This document shows, one piece after another, positions 1-8,570 of a DNA stretch of 64,000 nucleotides (positions within the stretch are counted from its first letter, which is position 1; every line of letters starts with the position of its first letter). This DNA is from Acidobacteriota bacterium. GTDB lineage: Bacteria; Acidobacteriota; Terriglobia; UBA7540. Below the pieces are notes generated by a model that ran no database searches, was not told the DNA's origin, and worked only from the letters and a program-made list of their open reading frames with translations. Made by a program: the position numbers and the translations under genes. The stretch spans positions 1-64,000 of the forward strand of contig SCRD01000001.1 of the NCBI GenBank assembly GCA_004298155.1. The letters are read 5' to 3'.

Positions 1-56
1 AATTCACGCGCTTTATCTTCATCACTGAAATGCTGAGCGAGATCAACTAAGTTCAT
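1..56 (-). CDS. IS1595-type transposase, N-terminal piece cut by window edge
   Basis: Only 18 codons lie inside the window, reading MNLVDLAQHFSDEDKARE on the minus strand. This opening resembles the N-terminus of IS1595-family transposases, which commonly begin MNL-[IV]-D/E followed by a short amphipathic stretch before a zinc-ribbon domain. A GGAG ribosome-binding site sits about 9 bases upstream of the ATG. An in-frame ATG at 71 is possible but lacks as good a site. The rest of the gene and the inverted terminal repeats would lie before base 1. The call is tentative because so few residues are visible; an unrelated small gene start cannot be excluded. Confidence 0.45.
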   Translation of the reverse strand, partial: MNLVDLAQHFSDEDKARE

Positions 57-109
57 GGCATCACTCTCCATGCCCTCAGTCTCTCACAGATAGATGGGCT
101 TGTCAAGTA

Positions 110-125
110 TATAATCGCGATTATA
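110..125. promoter_or_regulatory. Perfect 16-bp palindrome TATAATCGCGATTATA
   Basis: A perfect 16-base palindrome centred on TCGCGA lies about 54 bases upstream of the transposase-like start. It carries a TATAAT hexamer on each strand. A dimeric repressor operator or a divergent promoter element would look like this. No matching -35 box at good spacing was found, so the role is inferred from symmetry only. Confidence 0.35.
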
Positions 126-130
126 AGAGG

Positions 131-313
131 CTATTGACGGTTCCGGCCCGCGCCGCGCGGCAAACCCTCCCGATACTCCTGCCAGCATTCATCGGGTTGC
201 TTCCCGCTTAGCTTGCGGTGAAGCCACGCCCGGGCCATCTTCCAGTCGCGCCGCACTGTTTCGACAGAAACCTTGAGGCCTTCAGCCGTCTCCTCCACCT
301 TGGGGCCTCCCAA
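131..313 (-). pseudogene. Fragment of ECF sigma factor C-terminus (sigma-4 region)
   Basis: This minus-strand frame encodes about 60 residues whose first 40 match the sigma-4 helix-turn-helix end of the intact ECF sigma factor at 3008-3592 (shared words [22 protein letters not shown] and [13 protein letters not shown]). There is no sigma-2 region, and the sequence before the match is unrelated. It is therefore a truncated duplicate, not a working sigma factor. It lies directly downstream of the kinase gene, so the kinase is bracketed by sigma-4 sequences. A short product could in principle be made, but nothing supports that. Confidence 0.65.
215..295 (-). repeat. 81-bp direct repeat, downstream copy
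   Basis: The 81 bases here match 3038-3118 with one mismatch (tttcgacag against tttcggcag) and in the same orientation. Identity stops abruptly at both ends. The two copies flank the Ser/Thr kinase gene and encode the sigma-4 helix-turn-helix. Confidence 0.85.
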
Positions 314-336
314 AAAAAGCGGGTCTACCGTCTGGG

Positions 337-3015
337 TTACTTCGGGAAGTTCATGCGGCGAAAGAGGGCCTGGAAGCGCGGGTCAGAGCGCAAGGGATCA
401 TACGCAGGATCTATCTTGATAATCAGCAGTCCTGTGTCGCGAATCCGGAGGGCTTCCTCCAAAGCTGCAAGGGCATTGTCCTTCTCTCCAAGAGCCGTGT
501 AAACCATGGCTTCAAGGCCCGGCGAGACATATCGCCGGGACTTTTTGAGCCTGCGAAGAATGGCGAGGGCCTTTTCTTTTTGTCCGGTTCGAGCGTAGCC
601 ATATGCCAGCCAAATTAGCACGGGATACCCAGGCGCTAGATCCGTGCTCCTTCGAAGCTCGGCTAATGCGGTTTGGTCGGCGCCCTTTTGCAAGTAAATC
701 CTGCCGACTAACGTGTGGGTACCCCAATCGTTTCGGTGGAGCTTCATAGCCGTCTGGGATGCACCGAGAGCCCGGTCGTAGTCGTGCGCCCAAAAGAGGA
801 TCTGTGCCACATTTCCGCCCACGCGCATCGAGAGCGGGTCGAGCCGGCGGGCTTCTTCGATCTGCGCGATGGCCTCCCGCAACCGGCCATGCCAGGCCAA
901 GCTCATGGCATACCAGTGGTGGGCATTTGCATCGTTCGGATCGAGCTCAATCGCGCGTCTGTATTCCTTTTCCGCGGCGGGCCAGTCCCATTCGTAGTCG
1001 TTGAGAATCTCCGCCAGTGACGCGTGCGCTTCGGCCAGCCCCGGGTCGAGCTCGAGCGCTTTCAATGCCGCCGCTTTAGCTTTTGGATAGACCTCGCGAG
1101 AGGGCATGTACCGGTTGTTGGCGAGAAGGCCATAGACTTCCGCCATACCCGCGTAAGCGGGAGCATAGCTTGCGTCCAGGGCGAGGGCTCGTTGATAGTA
1201 GTCGAGGCTGGTTGCAAAACCAGCCTGAGTTCTCTTTTCCCAAAAGTACCGGCCCTTGAGATAAAGGTCGTAGGCTTCCGGGTTCACTGCGCGGGCACCG
1301 GCCGCGCCGGCTGAACTCCGCGAAGCGAGCTTCGCGTCAACATGGCCAGCGATGGTCCGGGCAAGATCATCCTGCAATTGCAGGACGTCATGCATATCGC
1401 GCTCGTAGCTGTCCGCCCAAAGATGCCGGTCCGTGGATGCTTCGATGAGCTGCGCCGTAATCCTTATCCGCTCCCCTTCCCGCGCTACTGAACCCTCGAC
1501 CACCGCATCCACATTCAGCTCCCTGGCGATTTGCGCCATCGGTTCGGCGGTTCCCTTGTACCCCATGATGGAAGTGCGCGAGATCACTCGCAACCCACTG
1601 GTCTTCGCCAGCTCCGTGATCAACTCATCGGTCATGCCGTCCGCTAGGTATTGCTGCTGAGGATCGCCGGAAAGATTTGCCAAAGGCAGCACGGCGATCG
1701 AGCGGATGCGGACCCCTTGCGGCGGTGCATGAACTCGGTGCAGCTTCCACCAGACTAATGTGCCAGAGGCCGCGGCCACGAGCATGAGCAGGGCCGCGAT
1801 CGCAATGCGAACTCTCCGGTTTGGCAGTTCGTGTTGTGGGCTTCTGGTTGCCGGCGGCTGCGCTGCGGGTGTCGCTCCAGTCTTGCGCTTTAGTCGCTCC
1901 AAGTCGGCGCCAAAATCGGAAGCGGTCTGGTAGCGCAGCCTGCTGTCCTTCTCCAAACACTTCTTGATGATGCGGTCCAGTTCTTCCGGCACAGCGGGAT
2001 TGAGAGCGGCGGGAGCGGGCGGACTCATGTGCAAAATGGCGTCGAAGATGGCCCCCTGCGTCTCGCCATCGAAGGGCGGTCTTCCCGTGGCCATCTCATA
2101 AACCACGACGCCGAAAGAGAACAGGTCCGTCCGCGTGTCCAAAGTCTTTCCCAGCACTTGCTCCGGTGACATGTAGGCCACCGTGCCCATCGCAGTTCCG
2201 GGGATGGTGAGGCTGGCACGGTCGGTGGTGGCCGTAGGAGCTTCCTGTGGCACGGGCGTCTCGCGCGCGATCCCGCCTGGGCGGGACGGGCCGCCCGTGC
2301 TACTTGTGAGTTTCGCCAAACCGAAATCCAGGATCTTCACCCGTCCGCGCGCGGTGACAAAGATATTCGCCGGTTTGATGTCGCGATGGATGATTCCTTT
2401 CTGGTGGGCTGCGTCGAGGGCGTCGGCAATCTCAATCGCCCAATCCAGCAGCGATTCGGTCGTGACCGGCCTGCCTTTAATGCGGTGCTTCAGCGTGGCG
2501 CCCTCCATATACTCCATGGCGATGAAGGGCCGGCCCTGGTGCTCGCCGATCTCATGAATAACGCAGATGTTGGGATGGTCGAGCGCCGCGGCGGCGCGCG
2601 CTTCCCGCCGGAAACGCTCCAGCTTCTCGGGGTCTTGCGAAGACTCTCGCGGCAGGAACTTCAGGGCGACATAGCGGCCTAGGGTGGTGTCTTCAGCTTT
2701 ATATACCACGCCCATTCCGCCGCCGCCCAGCTTCTGAACGATACGGTAATGTGAGACGGCCTGCCCGCCCTTCAAACCCGTGGCGTCTCCCATGTCGCCG
2801 CTGGCCTGGCGAGCAAGTGCCCCTGCGGCCACTTCAATGGCCGGAGTTTCCAGGAAACTCCCAGCCTGATCTTCGTGCGCCAGCAAGGATTCCACTTCCC
2901 GGCGCAGGTCTTCGTCCCCTGCACACGATTTGGCGAGGAACTCCGTCCGCGTGCTTCCGCCCCGCTCCAACGCCGCGTGATAGATCCGCTCGATTTCCAG
3001 CCAGCGTTCATCCAT
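337..3015 (-). CDS. Membrane Ser/Thr protein kinase with TolB-like and TPR domains
   Basis: An 892-residue Hanks-type kinase. The kinase domain spans about 90-350, with glycine-rich loop GGGGMG near 97-102, VALKF lysine near 119, HRDIKPAN at 210-217, DFG at 230-232 and SPEQ at 283-286. A single membrane span (about 402-424) leads to an outside TolB-like domain (about 435-560: [20 protein letters not shown]) and TPR repeats to the C-terminus. This architecture is common in Acidobacteriota; it would phosphorylate cytoplasmic targets in response to a periplasmic protein interaction. The start overlaps the sigma-factor stop by 8 bases, which suggests translational coupling. The loop between DFG and SPEQ carries a repeat-derived insert of about 19 residues. 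Targets and signal are unknown. Confidence 0.93.
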   Translation of the reverse strand: MDERWLEIERIYHAALERGGSTRTEFLAKSCAGDEDLRREVESLLAHEDQAGSFLETPAIEVAAGALARQASGDMGDATGLKGGQAVSHYRIVQKLGGGGMGVVYKAEDTTLGRYVALKFLPRESSQDPEKLERFRREARAAAALDHPNICVIHEIGEHQGRPFIAMEYMEGATLKHRIKGRPVTTESLLDWAIEIADALDAAHQKGIIHRDIKPANIFVTARGRVKILDFGLAKLTSSTGGPSRPGGIARETPVPQEAPTATTDRASLTIPGTAMGTVAYMSPEQVLGKTLDTRTDLFSFGVVVYEMATGRPPFDGETQGAIFDAILHMSPPAPAALNPAVPEELDRIIKKCLEKDSRLRYQTASDFGADLERLKRKTGATPAAQPPATRSPQHELPNRRVRIAIAALLMLVAAASGTLVWWKLHRVHAPPQGVRIRSIAVLPLANLSGDPQQQYLADGMTDELITELAKTSGLRVISRTSIMGYKGTAEPMAQIARELNVDAVVEGSVAREGERIRITAQLIEASTDRHLWADSYERDMHDVLQLQDDLARTIAGHVDAKLASRSSAGAAGARAVNPEAYDLYLKGRYFWEKRTQAGFATSLDYYQRALALDASYAPAYAGMAEVYGLLANNRYMPSREVYPKAKAAALKALELDPGLAEAHASLAEILNDYEWDWPAAEKEYRRAIELDPNDANAHHWYAMSLAWHGRLREAIAQIEEARRLDPLSMRVGGNVAQILFWAHDYDRALGASQTAMKLHRNDWGTHTLVGRIYLQKGADQTALAELRRSTDLAPGYPVLIWLAYGYARTGQKEKALAILRRLKKSRRYVSPGLEAMVYTALGEKDNALAALEEALRIRDTGLLIIKIDPAYDPLRSDPRFQALFRRMNFPK
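2247..2303 (-). repeat. Palindromic repeat (family B) inside the kinase activation loop
   Basis: Read on the minus strand, this 57-base stretch begins GTAGCACGG and ends GAGACGCCCGTGCCAC. These ends match the intergenic repeat at 24055-24104 (GTAGCACGG ... GAGACACCCATGCCAC) and resemble copies at 4405-4480 and 35925-35977. The ends are inverted (GCACGGGCG/CGCCCGTGC). At 57 bases it is exactly 19 codons and encodes about residues 238-257, rich in Gly, Pro and Arg, between DFG and SPEQ. Confidence 0.7.
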
Positions 3016-3592
3016 CCTGTTTCTTCCTGCTCAACTCGCGGTGAAGCCACGCCCGGGCCATCTTCCAGTCGCGCCGCACTGTTTCGGCAGAAACCTTGAG
3101 GCCTTCAGCCGTCTCCTCGATGCTCAGTCCGCCGAAGTAGCGCATTTCAACCACCTGGCTCTTTCTTGGGTCGAGGGCCTCCAGCCGTTTGAGGGCTTCA
3201 TCGAGTTCCAGAAGGCTGGCCTCCTGGGACGCGGCGGCCGCCAAACCTTCGTCAAGCTCAATGGCCACTTCTCCACCGCCCCGCTTGGCGCTGCTCCGCG
3301 AACGGGCATGGTCAACAAGAATCTGCCGCATGGCCCGGGCGCAAATGGCAAAGAAGTGCGCGCGGTCCTGCCAACTGACCTGTCGGGCATCCACCAGACG
3401 CAGATAGGCCTCATTCACCAGGGCTGTGGCTTGCAGGGTGTGGTTCGGGCGCTCGCTTGCCATCAGGCGGCCGGCGATCTGATGAAGTTCGTGGTAGACC
3501 AGAGGCGCCAGGCGGTCGAGGGCTTTTTTGCTCCCATCGCCCCAGGCACGGAGCAGGAGCGTGACCTCGTGAGCTGATGGAGCCCGTTGCAT
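3008..3592 (-). CDS. ECF-type RNA polymerase sigma factor (acidobacterial TIGR02999-like)
   Basis: A 194-residue sigma factor. The sigma-2 region covers about 25-100 ([30 protein letters not shown]) and the sigma-4 helix-turn-helix about 155-183. The wording fits the large ECF group often called TIGR02999, found beside TPR kinases in Acidobacteriota and Planctomycetes. The ATG at 3592 was chosen because AAGGAG lies 6 bases upstream; a longer frame to 3676 has no such site and its extra residues do not look like sigma sequence. It overlaps the downstream kinase start by 8 bases, so the two are probably expressed together. No anti-sigma gene is adjacent; the kinase may be its regulator. Confidence 0.9.
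   Translation of the reverse strand: MQRAPSAHEVTLLLRAWGDGSKKALDRLAPLVYHELHQIAGRLMASERPNHTLQATALVNEAYLRLVDARQVSWQDRAHFFAICARAMRQILVDHARSRSSAKRGGGEVAIELDEGLAAAASQEASLLELDEALKRLEALDPRKSQVVEMRYFGGLSIEETAEGLKVSAETVRRDWKMARAWLHRELSRKKQDG
3038..3118 (-). repeat. 81-bp direct repeat, copy within the intact sigma gene
   Basis: This is the partner of the copy at 215-295, with 80 of 81 bases identical and the same orientation. It lies in the sigma-4 coding region. Recombination between the copies would remove the kinase and leave one fused sigma-4 end. Confidence 0.85.
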
Positions 3593-3829
3593 GGCTTGCT
3601 CCTTCGAAGAGAACCGCCAATTGGACGGAGAATACCACATTGACAACCGGCAATCCAATGCCCGCGGGCGAAACAATATCTTTTGTCAACGATGTGGGTT
3701 TTAGCAGTCATTTTCCGCATTAAAGGTTAAGGGCGGAATCAGCCCGAAGCCGCTGTGGGAAAAGAGCGCAAAAGACGCATTGAATGTACCCCACACCGCC
3801 TGCGGCAATCCAAAATTCGGAGGTGTGTG

Positions 3830-4324
3830 ATGAAAACGATTCGAGTCTTGGCAACTTTGGCGGGACTTTCTCTGGTACTTTTGACCGTGGGCGCCATCAG
3901 GGCGAGGGGACAGTTCGAAGAGCCATTCCAATTCGCCGGCAAATTCACCCTTCCTGTTGAAGCCCAGTGGGGAAAGCTGACCTTGCCCGCGGGGGAGTAC
4001 ACATTAGACTACGGTAAGCTAGAAAGAGACGGCCCTCGCCTTGTATTTGTGGAGGGTACAGCCAAGGGAAGCCCGTATGGCATGATTCTGGCCGGACCAG
4101 CCGGCAACACTTCTAGGACCACGAATACGATCCTCTGCGTTCGCGAGGGGAGCACTCTAATTGTCCGTTTGCTCGATATGCCCGCGATTGGCGAGTCCGT
4201 TGCCTTCCCCATTCCACGCGGCGCAAAGGTCGTGGCGCACAACGGAAAGCGCGGCGGATATACGCAGCTTGCCGAGGCGCCCATGCTGATTCAGCGGATT
4301 CCCGTCACAAGGATCGCGAAATAA
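3830..4324 (+). CDS. Small exported protein of unknown function
   Basis: A 164-residue protein. Residues 1-26 form a signal peptide (MKTIRVLATLAGLSLVLLTV then AIRARGQ). The mature part has a repeated beta-strand look (KLTLPAGEYTLDYGKLE, GPRLVFVEG, TLIVRLLDMPA), similar to small exported acidobacterial proteins that I cannot name more precisely. The ATG at 3830 is preferred because CGGAGG lies about 9 bases upstream; the frame is open 75 bases further but those residues are charged and not signal-like. It diverges from the sigma/kinase operon. No catalytic motif is seen; a sensory or structural periplasmic role is possible. Confidence 0.75.
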   Translation: MKTIRVLATLAGLSLVLLTVGAIRARGQFEEPFQFAGKFTLPVEAQWGKLTLPAGEYTLDYGKLERDGPRLVFVEGTAKGSPYGMILAGPAGNTSRTTNTILCVREGSTLIVRLLDMPAIGESVAFPIPRGAKVVAHNGKRGGYTQLAEAPMLIQRIPVTRIAK

Positions 4325-4404
4325 CCAGCCAACGCCAAGCGATCTGGTTTCGAGGGGCGGGCGCGAAGCCCGCCCCGGCGCATGCAAACAGGCGATTTCT
4401 GCTG

Positions 4405-4480
4405 GCGTGGCACGGCCATTCCGTCCGCTTCGCTCAGGGCGGGACTGGCCGTGTAAATGGGCGGGACGCCCATGCCACGA
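4405..4480 (+). repeat. Family B intergenic palindromic repeat
   Basis: The element runs from GTGGCACGGCC near 4407 to GACGCCCATGCCAC near 4478, with inverted ends GTGGCA/TGCCAC. Related copies are at 24055-24104, 35925-35977 and inside the kinase gene at 2247-2303. Confidence 0.6.
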
Positions 4481-4520
4481 ATCAAACTGAGTTGCTGCCG
4501 CATAGGCGCCGGCCTTGCAG

Positions 4521-4568
4521 AAAAGGCCGCAGAGTAATCCCGCACGGCGGGACAACTCTGCGCTACCC
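4521..4568. repeat. Family A palindromic repeat (double hairpin)
   Basis: Outer arms CGCAGAGT (4528-4535) and ACTCTGCG (4555-4562) enclose inner arms TCCCGC (4538-4543) and GCGGGA (4547-4552). The whole 48-base unit recurs in inverted orientation at 35703-35749 with almost no change. It lies just beyond the alpha-galactosidase stop and could fold in mRNA. Confidence 0.8.
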
Positions 4569-4570
4569 GC

Positions 4571-6130
4571 TCAGGCCGTTGCCTTGACTTTCAGCGTGAC
4601 CACGCCGTGCGCGGGCACTTTGGTTGAATAGTAAGTGTCAGAAACCTGGACGTCCTCATGTTTCCACAGGTCGCGCGCCTGGAGTTTGCCTTCGAGTTCG
4701 AGCGCCGACCACTCGACGCCGAGTTCATCCTCTTTGTCTGCGCGGTTGAAAAGTGCCAACGCGGTTGAGCCGTCGGAGAGTTTGCGATAGGCCACCACCT
4801 GCTTGTTGACGGGGTTCACCAGTTGCGCCGGGTGGGCGGCGGGGTCCTGATCGATGGCGATCACTTCACTGTTCATCAGAATGTCGCGCGTGTCGCCGGT
4901 CATCGAGCTCAGGTCGTTTCCGGCCAGCAGCGGAGCGGCCAGCAGGCACCACAGGCTCATGTGGGTCTTGTACTCGTCACTGGTCATGCCGCCGTTGCCC
5001 ACTTCCAGCATGTCGGGATCGTTCCAGTGGCCGGGCCGCATGTAGTGCTGGATGTCAAACTGGCTGAAGCCGATTTCATCCATCCGCTCCCAGTGGTCGT
5101 TGATGTCGCCGGTGGTCCGCCAAAGGTTGCCGCTCACCTTCGCTCCCCATCCCCACACGTTGTCGAGTCCGTACTGGCAAAGGCTGTAGACGATGGGGCG
5201 GCCGCACTTCAGCAGGGCATCGCCCATCTTCTGGTAGACAGGGCGCATGTCTTCATTCTTATAAACGCGCGATGCGCTGCACCAGTCATATTTCAGATAG
5301 TCGAATCCCCACCCGGCGTAGGTTTGCGCGTCCTGCTCTTCGTGCCCGAAACTGCCTTCGTAACCGGCGCAGGTTTCCGGGCCCGGCCCCGAATAGATTC
5401 CAATCTTGAGGCCTTTGGAGTGGACGTAATCGCACAGGGCCTTCATGTCGGGAAACTTCGTGTTGCCGGTGATCCTGCCTTTGCTGTCGCGCTGGCCCTG
5501 CCAGGTGTCGTCAATATTGATGTAAATGTATCCCGCTTTGGCCATGCCGGAGGCCACCATGGCGTCTGCGGCGGCGCGCACGACCTGGTCATTCACCCGG
5601 CCGGCAAACTTATTCCAACTGTTCCAGCCCATGGGCGGAGTTCGCACCAGTCCGTTGTCCGGCAGGTCGCGAAGCTCGGGCAGGGGAAGCGGCGCGGGCG
5701 GCAGGGTGGCTTCGCGCGTGGTGCGCTGGGCGGTGCCGGCCCTCGGACTGCGGCCGGGTAAGGTGACCTGCAGGTCAATCTTGTCGCCATTCATCTGGCC
5801 GGAATAGGTGGTGGTACGGCTCTCGTGGCGGGAGCGCGTGACCACATCGAAGCGCAGCTTGCCATTCTGAAAACTTCCGTTGCTGATGGGAAGCTCGCGG
5901 CTGCCGGCGATCACCGTGCCGGTGATGGTTTCACCCGACTGATCGAGATGGAAATATGACTTGCGGTAATTGCCGTCGCCCGTGGGGGAGAGCAGCACCC
6001 AGTAGCCGGCGAGGTTTGTCTGGCCCGCCAGGCTGGACGCTCCGAGCAGCAGAGCAGGAGCTGACGCCAGCGCGCGAAGGGCCGACCTTCTGCTGACGCG
6101 CGGCCCCAGAATAAAATCTTCAGGCTTCAT
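4571..6130 (-). CDS. GH27 alpha-galactosidase, Tat-exported
   Basis: A 519-residue glycoside hydrolase that would release terminal alpha-linked galactose from oligosaccharides or plant polymers. Residues 1-37 hold a twin-arginine signal (SRRSALRAL then a hydrophobic run ending SSLAGQ). An extra beta domain covers about 38-150. The GH27 barrel begins TPPMGWNSWNKF (164-175). The nucleophile is D282 in YLKYDWC and the acid/base is probably D342 in RTTGDI; WNDPDMLEVGNGGM is also typical. A C-terminal beta domain closes the protein. It appears to be a single-gene unit. An alpha-N-acetylgalactosaminidase or beta-L-arabinopyranosidase activity within the same family is the main alternative. Confidence 0.92.
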   Translation of the reverse strand: MKPEDFILGPRVSRRSALRALASAPALLLGASSLAGQTNLAGYWVLLSPTGDGNYRKSYFHLDQSGETITGTVIAGSRELPISNGSFQNGKLRFDVVTRSRHESRTTTYSGQMNGDKIDLQVTLPGRSPRAGTAQRTTREATLPPAPLPLPELRDLPDNGLVRTPPMGWNSWNKFAGRVNDQVVRAAADAMVASGMAKAGYIYINIDDTWQGQRDSKGRITGNTKFPDMKALCDYVHSKGLKIGIYSGPGPETCAGYEGSFGHEEQDAQTYAGWGFDYLKYDWCSASRVYKNEDMRPVYQKMGDALLKCGRPIVYSLCQYGLDNVWGWGAKVSGNLWRTTGDINDHWERMDEIGFSQFDIQHYMRPGHWNDPDMLEVGNGGMTSDEYKTHMSLWCLLAAPLLAGNDLSSMTGDTRDILMNSEVIAIDQDPAAHPAQLVNPVNKQVVAYRKLSDGSTALALFNRADKEDELGVEWSALELEGKLQARDLWKHEDVQVSDTYYSTKVPAHGVVTLKVKATA

Positions 6131-6487
6131 GATGGCACATCCTTTCAGATGAAGTAAGGTGAGCGGAACCTCGCTCGACCGCCGAAATCGCCCGCTGAAA
6201 AAATAGCTTAACGATTTCCCCTTGATTAAGGATCAGATCGAGAGCGGCAGAAGAATATCACAAGGAAAAGCGCAAGCCAACGGCAGGAACGGAAAGGGAC
6301 ACGCCGGCCTCGATGGTGGACGGCCTGAAGCTGCCGGATGGCAAAAAGCCCGGCGCCCAGCAGCAGAAGAGCGGGCGTGACCACTCTCGGAGCCGTAGCT
6401 TTTGCCCGCATCCGGCATCAAAAAGGGGTGGAGGTGGTGAGAGAAGGCCCAGGCTGCCAGCCACGGTAATTCAGTAATTCGGTTTTG
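6131..6487. other. Intergenic region without recognised gene
   Basis: This 357-base gap separates the divergent alpha-galactosidase and trigger-factor operon. It must contain the galactosidase promoter, but I could not place one convincingly. Short open frames here have no ribosome-binding sites or recognisable products. Confidence 0.5.
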
Positions 6488-6515
6488 TTGACACGCGGGA
6501 ACCTTATGCTATACT
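6488..6515 (+). promoter_or_regulatory. Sigma70-type promoter for tig-clpP-clpX-lon
   Basis: A perfect -35 box TTGACA (6488-6493) is followed by a 16-base spacer and -10 box TATACT (6510-6515). Transcription would begin near 6522, leaving a 5' leader of about 110 bases before trigger factor. No CIRCE-like or heat-shock operator was recognised. Confidence 0.75.
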
Positions 6516-6632
6516 GAGCTTTGAAACCCGGGGAGTTGCAAACCGTCTCCGGACTGGGCCATTCCCTCAGGTAGATGTTTGAAGGACCACCTTCCGTTCT
6601 CTTTCAATCTAAACAGCCGCTATTGAGGAATT

Positions 6633-7931
6633 GTGGAATCTGACACCTGCAAGAAAGAACTTGTAATTGAAATACCGCCTGATATTGTGAAACAGGAATC
6701 TGATGCCGTGACGGCGCAATACCGCCGGCTGGCGCGAATTCCAGGTTTCCGGCCGGGACATGCGCCTGCCTCGCTGGTTCGGCGACACTTCCAGAGCGAC
6801 ATTCGCAGCGAAGTGGTGCAGACGCTTCTGCCCAAGTATTTTGAGAATGCAATTAAAGATCAGAAGATGGCGGTTGTCGGACGCCCTCATTTTGCCGATT
6901 TAAAGTTTGAAGATGACAGCCCGCTCACCGCGACGGCCAAGTTTGAGATCCTTCCCGAGTTTGAGCTGAAGGACTATCAGGGGCTCGAGGTGGAGCAGCA
7001 ATCGTTTGAAGTAACCGAGGAGGAGTTGAAACAGGCGCTCGAGGATTTGCGGCAGCGCGCAGCCACCTTTGAGCCGGTGGAAGACCGCGCTGCGCAGGAT
7101 GGCGACTACGTTTCGGTGAACTACCGCGGAGTGGACAAGGCGGATGCCGAAGCCAAGCCGCTTGAAGCCAGCGACGCTATGGTGCACCTCTCAGGCGAAG
7201 GCTCTGTGCCGGAGTTTACGGAGAACCTGCTGGGCGCCAAGCCGGGCGACGTGCGGGAATTTGAGGTGAACTATCCGGAGGATTACTCTTCCAAACCGCT
7301 GGCGGGGAAAGCGCTGAGCTACCGCGTGGAAGTCGTGGCCATCAAGAAGAAGGTTGTCCCGGAGCTCGACGATGAATTTGCCAGGTCGGTCAGCGAACTG
7401 AAAACCATGGAGGAGCTGAACGCCCGGGTCAAAGAGAACCTCGCCGGCCGCAAGAAGTATGAGGCGGAATCCGAGGCGAAGCAGGGTCTTTTGAAGCAAC
7501 TGGTGGCTGCGCACAGCTTTCCGGTTCCTGATACACTGGTAGATGCGCAGGTTGACGGCAAGCTGGAGAGGTTTATGGGCCGGCTGGCTTCCCAGGGCAT
7601 CGACCCTCGGACCGTAAGCCTTGACTGGCAGAAGCTGCGCGAGGACGGGAGGCCTGAAGCCGAGAAGGAAGTTCGCGGCTCGCTGATCCTCGAGAAGGTG
7701 GCCGAAGCCGAGACCATCGAGATAAAGGAAGAAGAAGTTGACGAACTGGTCCGGGAGCTTGCCCAGGAACGGCACGAAGCGCCCGCGACGCTTAAAACCC
7801 GCTTGACACGCGATGGGGAGCTGCCTACTATTGAGCGTAGGCTCCGCAACCAGAAAGCTCTTGACCTCATCTATCAACGCGCTAAGATCAAACCAAAATC
7901 CGAAGCCGTACCGAGCCAGGCCGAAGGGTAG
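6633..7931 (+). CDS. tig: Trigger factor
   Basis: A 432-residue ribosome-associated chaperone and peptidyl-prolyl isomerase that shields nascent chains. The N-terminal ribosome-binding domain carries the signature GFRPGHAP at 38-45. An FKBP-like domain spans about 155-245 (AQDGDYVSVNYRG, PEFTENLLGAKPGD), followed by a helical substrate-holding C-terminal domain. The start is GTG with GAGG a few bases upstream. It opens the tig-clpP-clpX-lon group, a common bacterial arrangement that links folding to degradation. Length and domain order match the family. Confidence 0.96.
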   Translation: MESDTCKKELVIEIPPDIVKQESDAVTAQYRRLARIPGFRPGHAPASLVRRHFQSDIRSEVVQTLLPKYFENAIKDQKMAVVGRPHFADLKFEDDSPLTATAKFEILPEFELKDYQGLEVEQQSFEVTEEELKQALEDLRQRAATFEPVEDRAAQDGDYVSVNYRGVDKADAEAKPLEASDAMVHLSGEGSVPEFTENLLGAKPGDVREFEVNYPEDYSSKPLAGKALSYRVEVVAIKKKVVPELDDEFARSVSELKTMEELNARVKENLAGRKKYEAESEAKQGLLKQLVAAHSFPVPDTLVDAQVDGKLERFMGRLASQGIDPRTVSLDWQKLREDGRPEAEKEVRGSLILEKVAEAETIEIKEEEVDELVRELAQERHEAPATLKTRLTRDGELPTIERRLRNQKALDLIYQRAKIKPKSEAVPSQAEG

Positions 7932-7940
7932 GGGCAGGGA

Positions 7941-8555
7941 ATGCCGATGAGTATGGACCGACCAGCAATGACATTGATTCCAATGGTGGTTGAACAGACC
8001 AACCGGGGGGAAAGGGCCTACGACATTTATTCCCGCCTGCTCCGCGATAATATCATTTTCATTGGCACCCCGATTGATGATAATGTTGCCAATCTGGTGA
8101 CGGCGCAGCTTTTATTTCTCGAAGCCGAAGATCCGGAGAAAGACGTTTCACTCTATATCAATTCCCCCGGCGGCGTGGTGACGGCAGGAATGGCGATTTA
8201 CGACACCATGCAGTTTATCCGGCCGGACGTGGCCACGATCTGCATTGGACAGGCGGCCAGCGTTGCCGCGCTGCTGCTTTCCGCCGGCACCCAGGGCAAG
8301 CGATTTGCACTGCCCAACTCGAGGGTCCTGATCCACCAGCCGACGATGGGAGGGCTGTCCGGGCAGGCCACGGACATTGATATTCACGCGCGGGAAATTC
8401 TGCGCGTCCGGGCGGGATTGAACGAAATCATGGCCAAACACACCGGCCAGCCTCTTGAGAAGATCGAACGCGACGTCGAACGTGATTTCTGGATGAATGC
8501 GCAGCAGGCCAGGGAGTACGGTATTGTTGATGAGATCATCGAGAAGCACAAATAA
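7941..8555 (+). CDS. clpP: ATP-dependent Clp protease proteolytic subunit
   Basis: A 204-residue serine peptidase that forms the degradation barrel of ClpXP. The catalytic triad is S107 (GQAASVAA), H132 (LIHQP) and D182 (ERDFWM). The nucleophile elbow has Val where Met is usual, a mild change unlikely to matter. A second in-frame ATG at codon 4 or 5 is also possible as the start. It lies 9 bases after tig and 15 before clpX, consistent with one transcript. Confidence 0.97.
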   Translation: MPMSMDRPAMTLIPMVVEQTNRGERAYDIYSRLLRDNIIFIGTPIDDNVANLVTAQLLFLEAEDPEKDVSLYINSPGGVVTAGMAIYDTMQFIRPDVATICIGQAASVAALLLSAGTQGKRFALPNSRVLIHQPTMGGLSGQATDIDIHAREILRVRAGLNEIMAKHTGQPLEKIERDVERDFWMNAQQAREYGIVDEIIEKHK

Positions 8556-8570
8556 CGGAGGCGACCTTAC

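Noticed and set aside
4823-5761. A 312-codon plus-strand frame inside the alpha-galactosidase gene
   Set aside because: Antisense shadow; the minus strand has a complete GH27 domain with both catalytic Asp residues.
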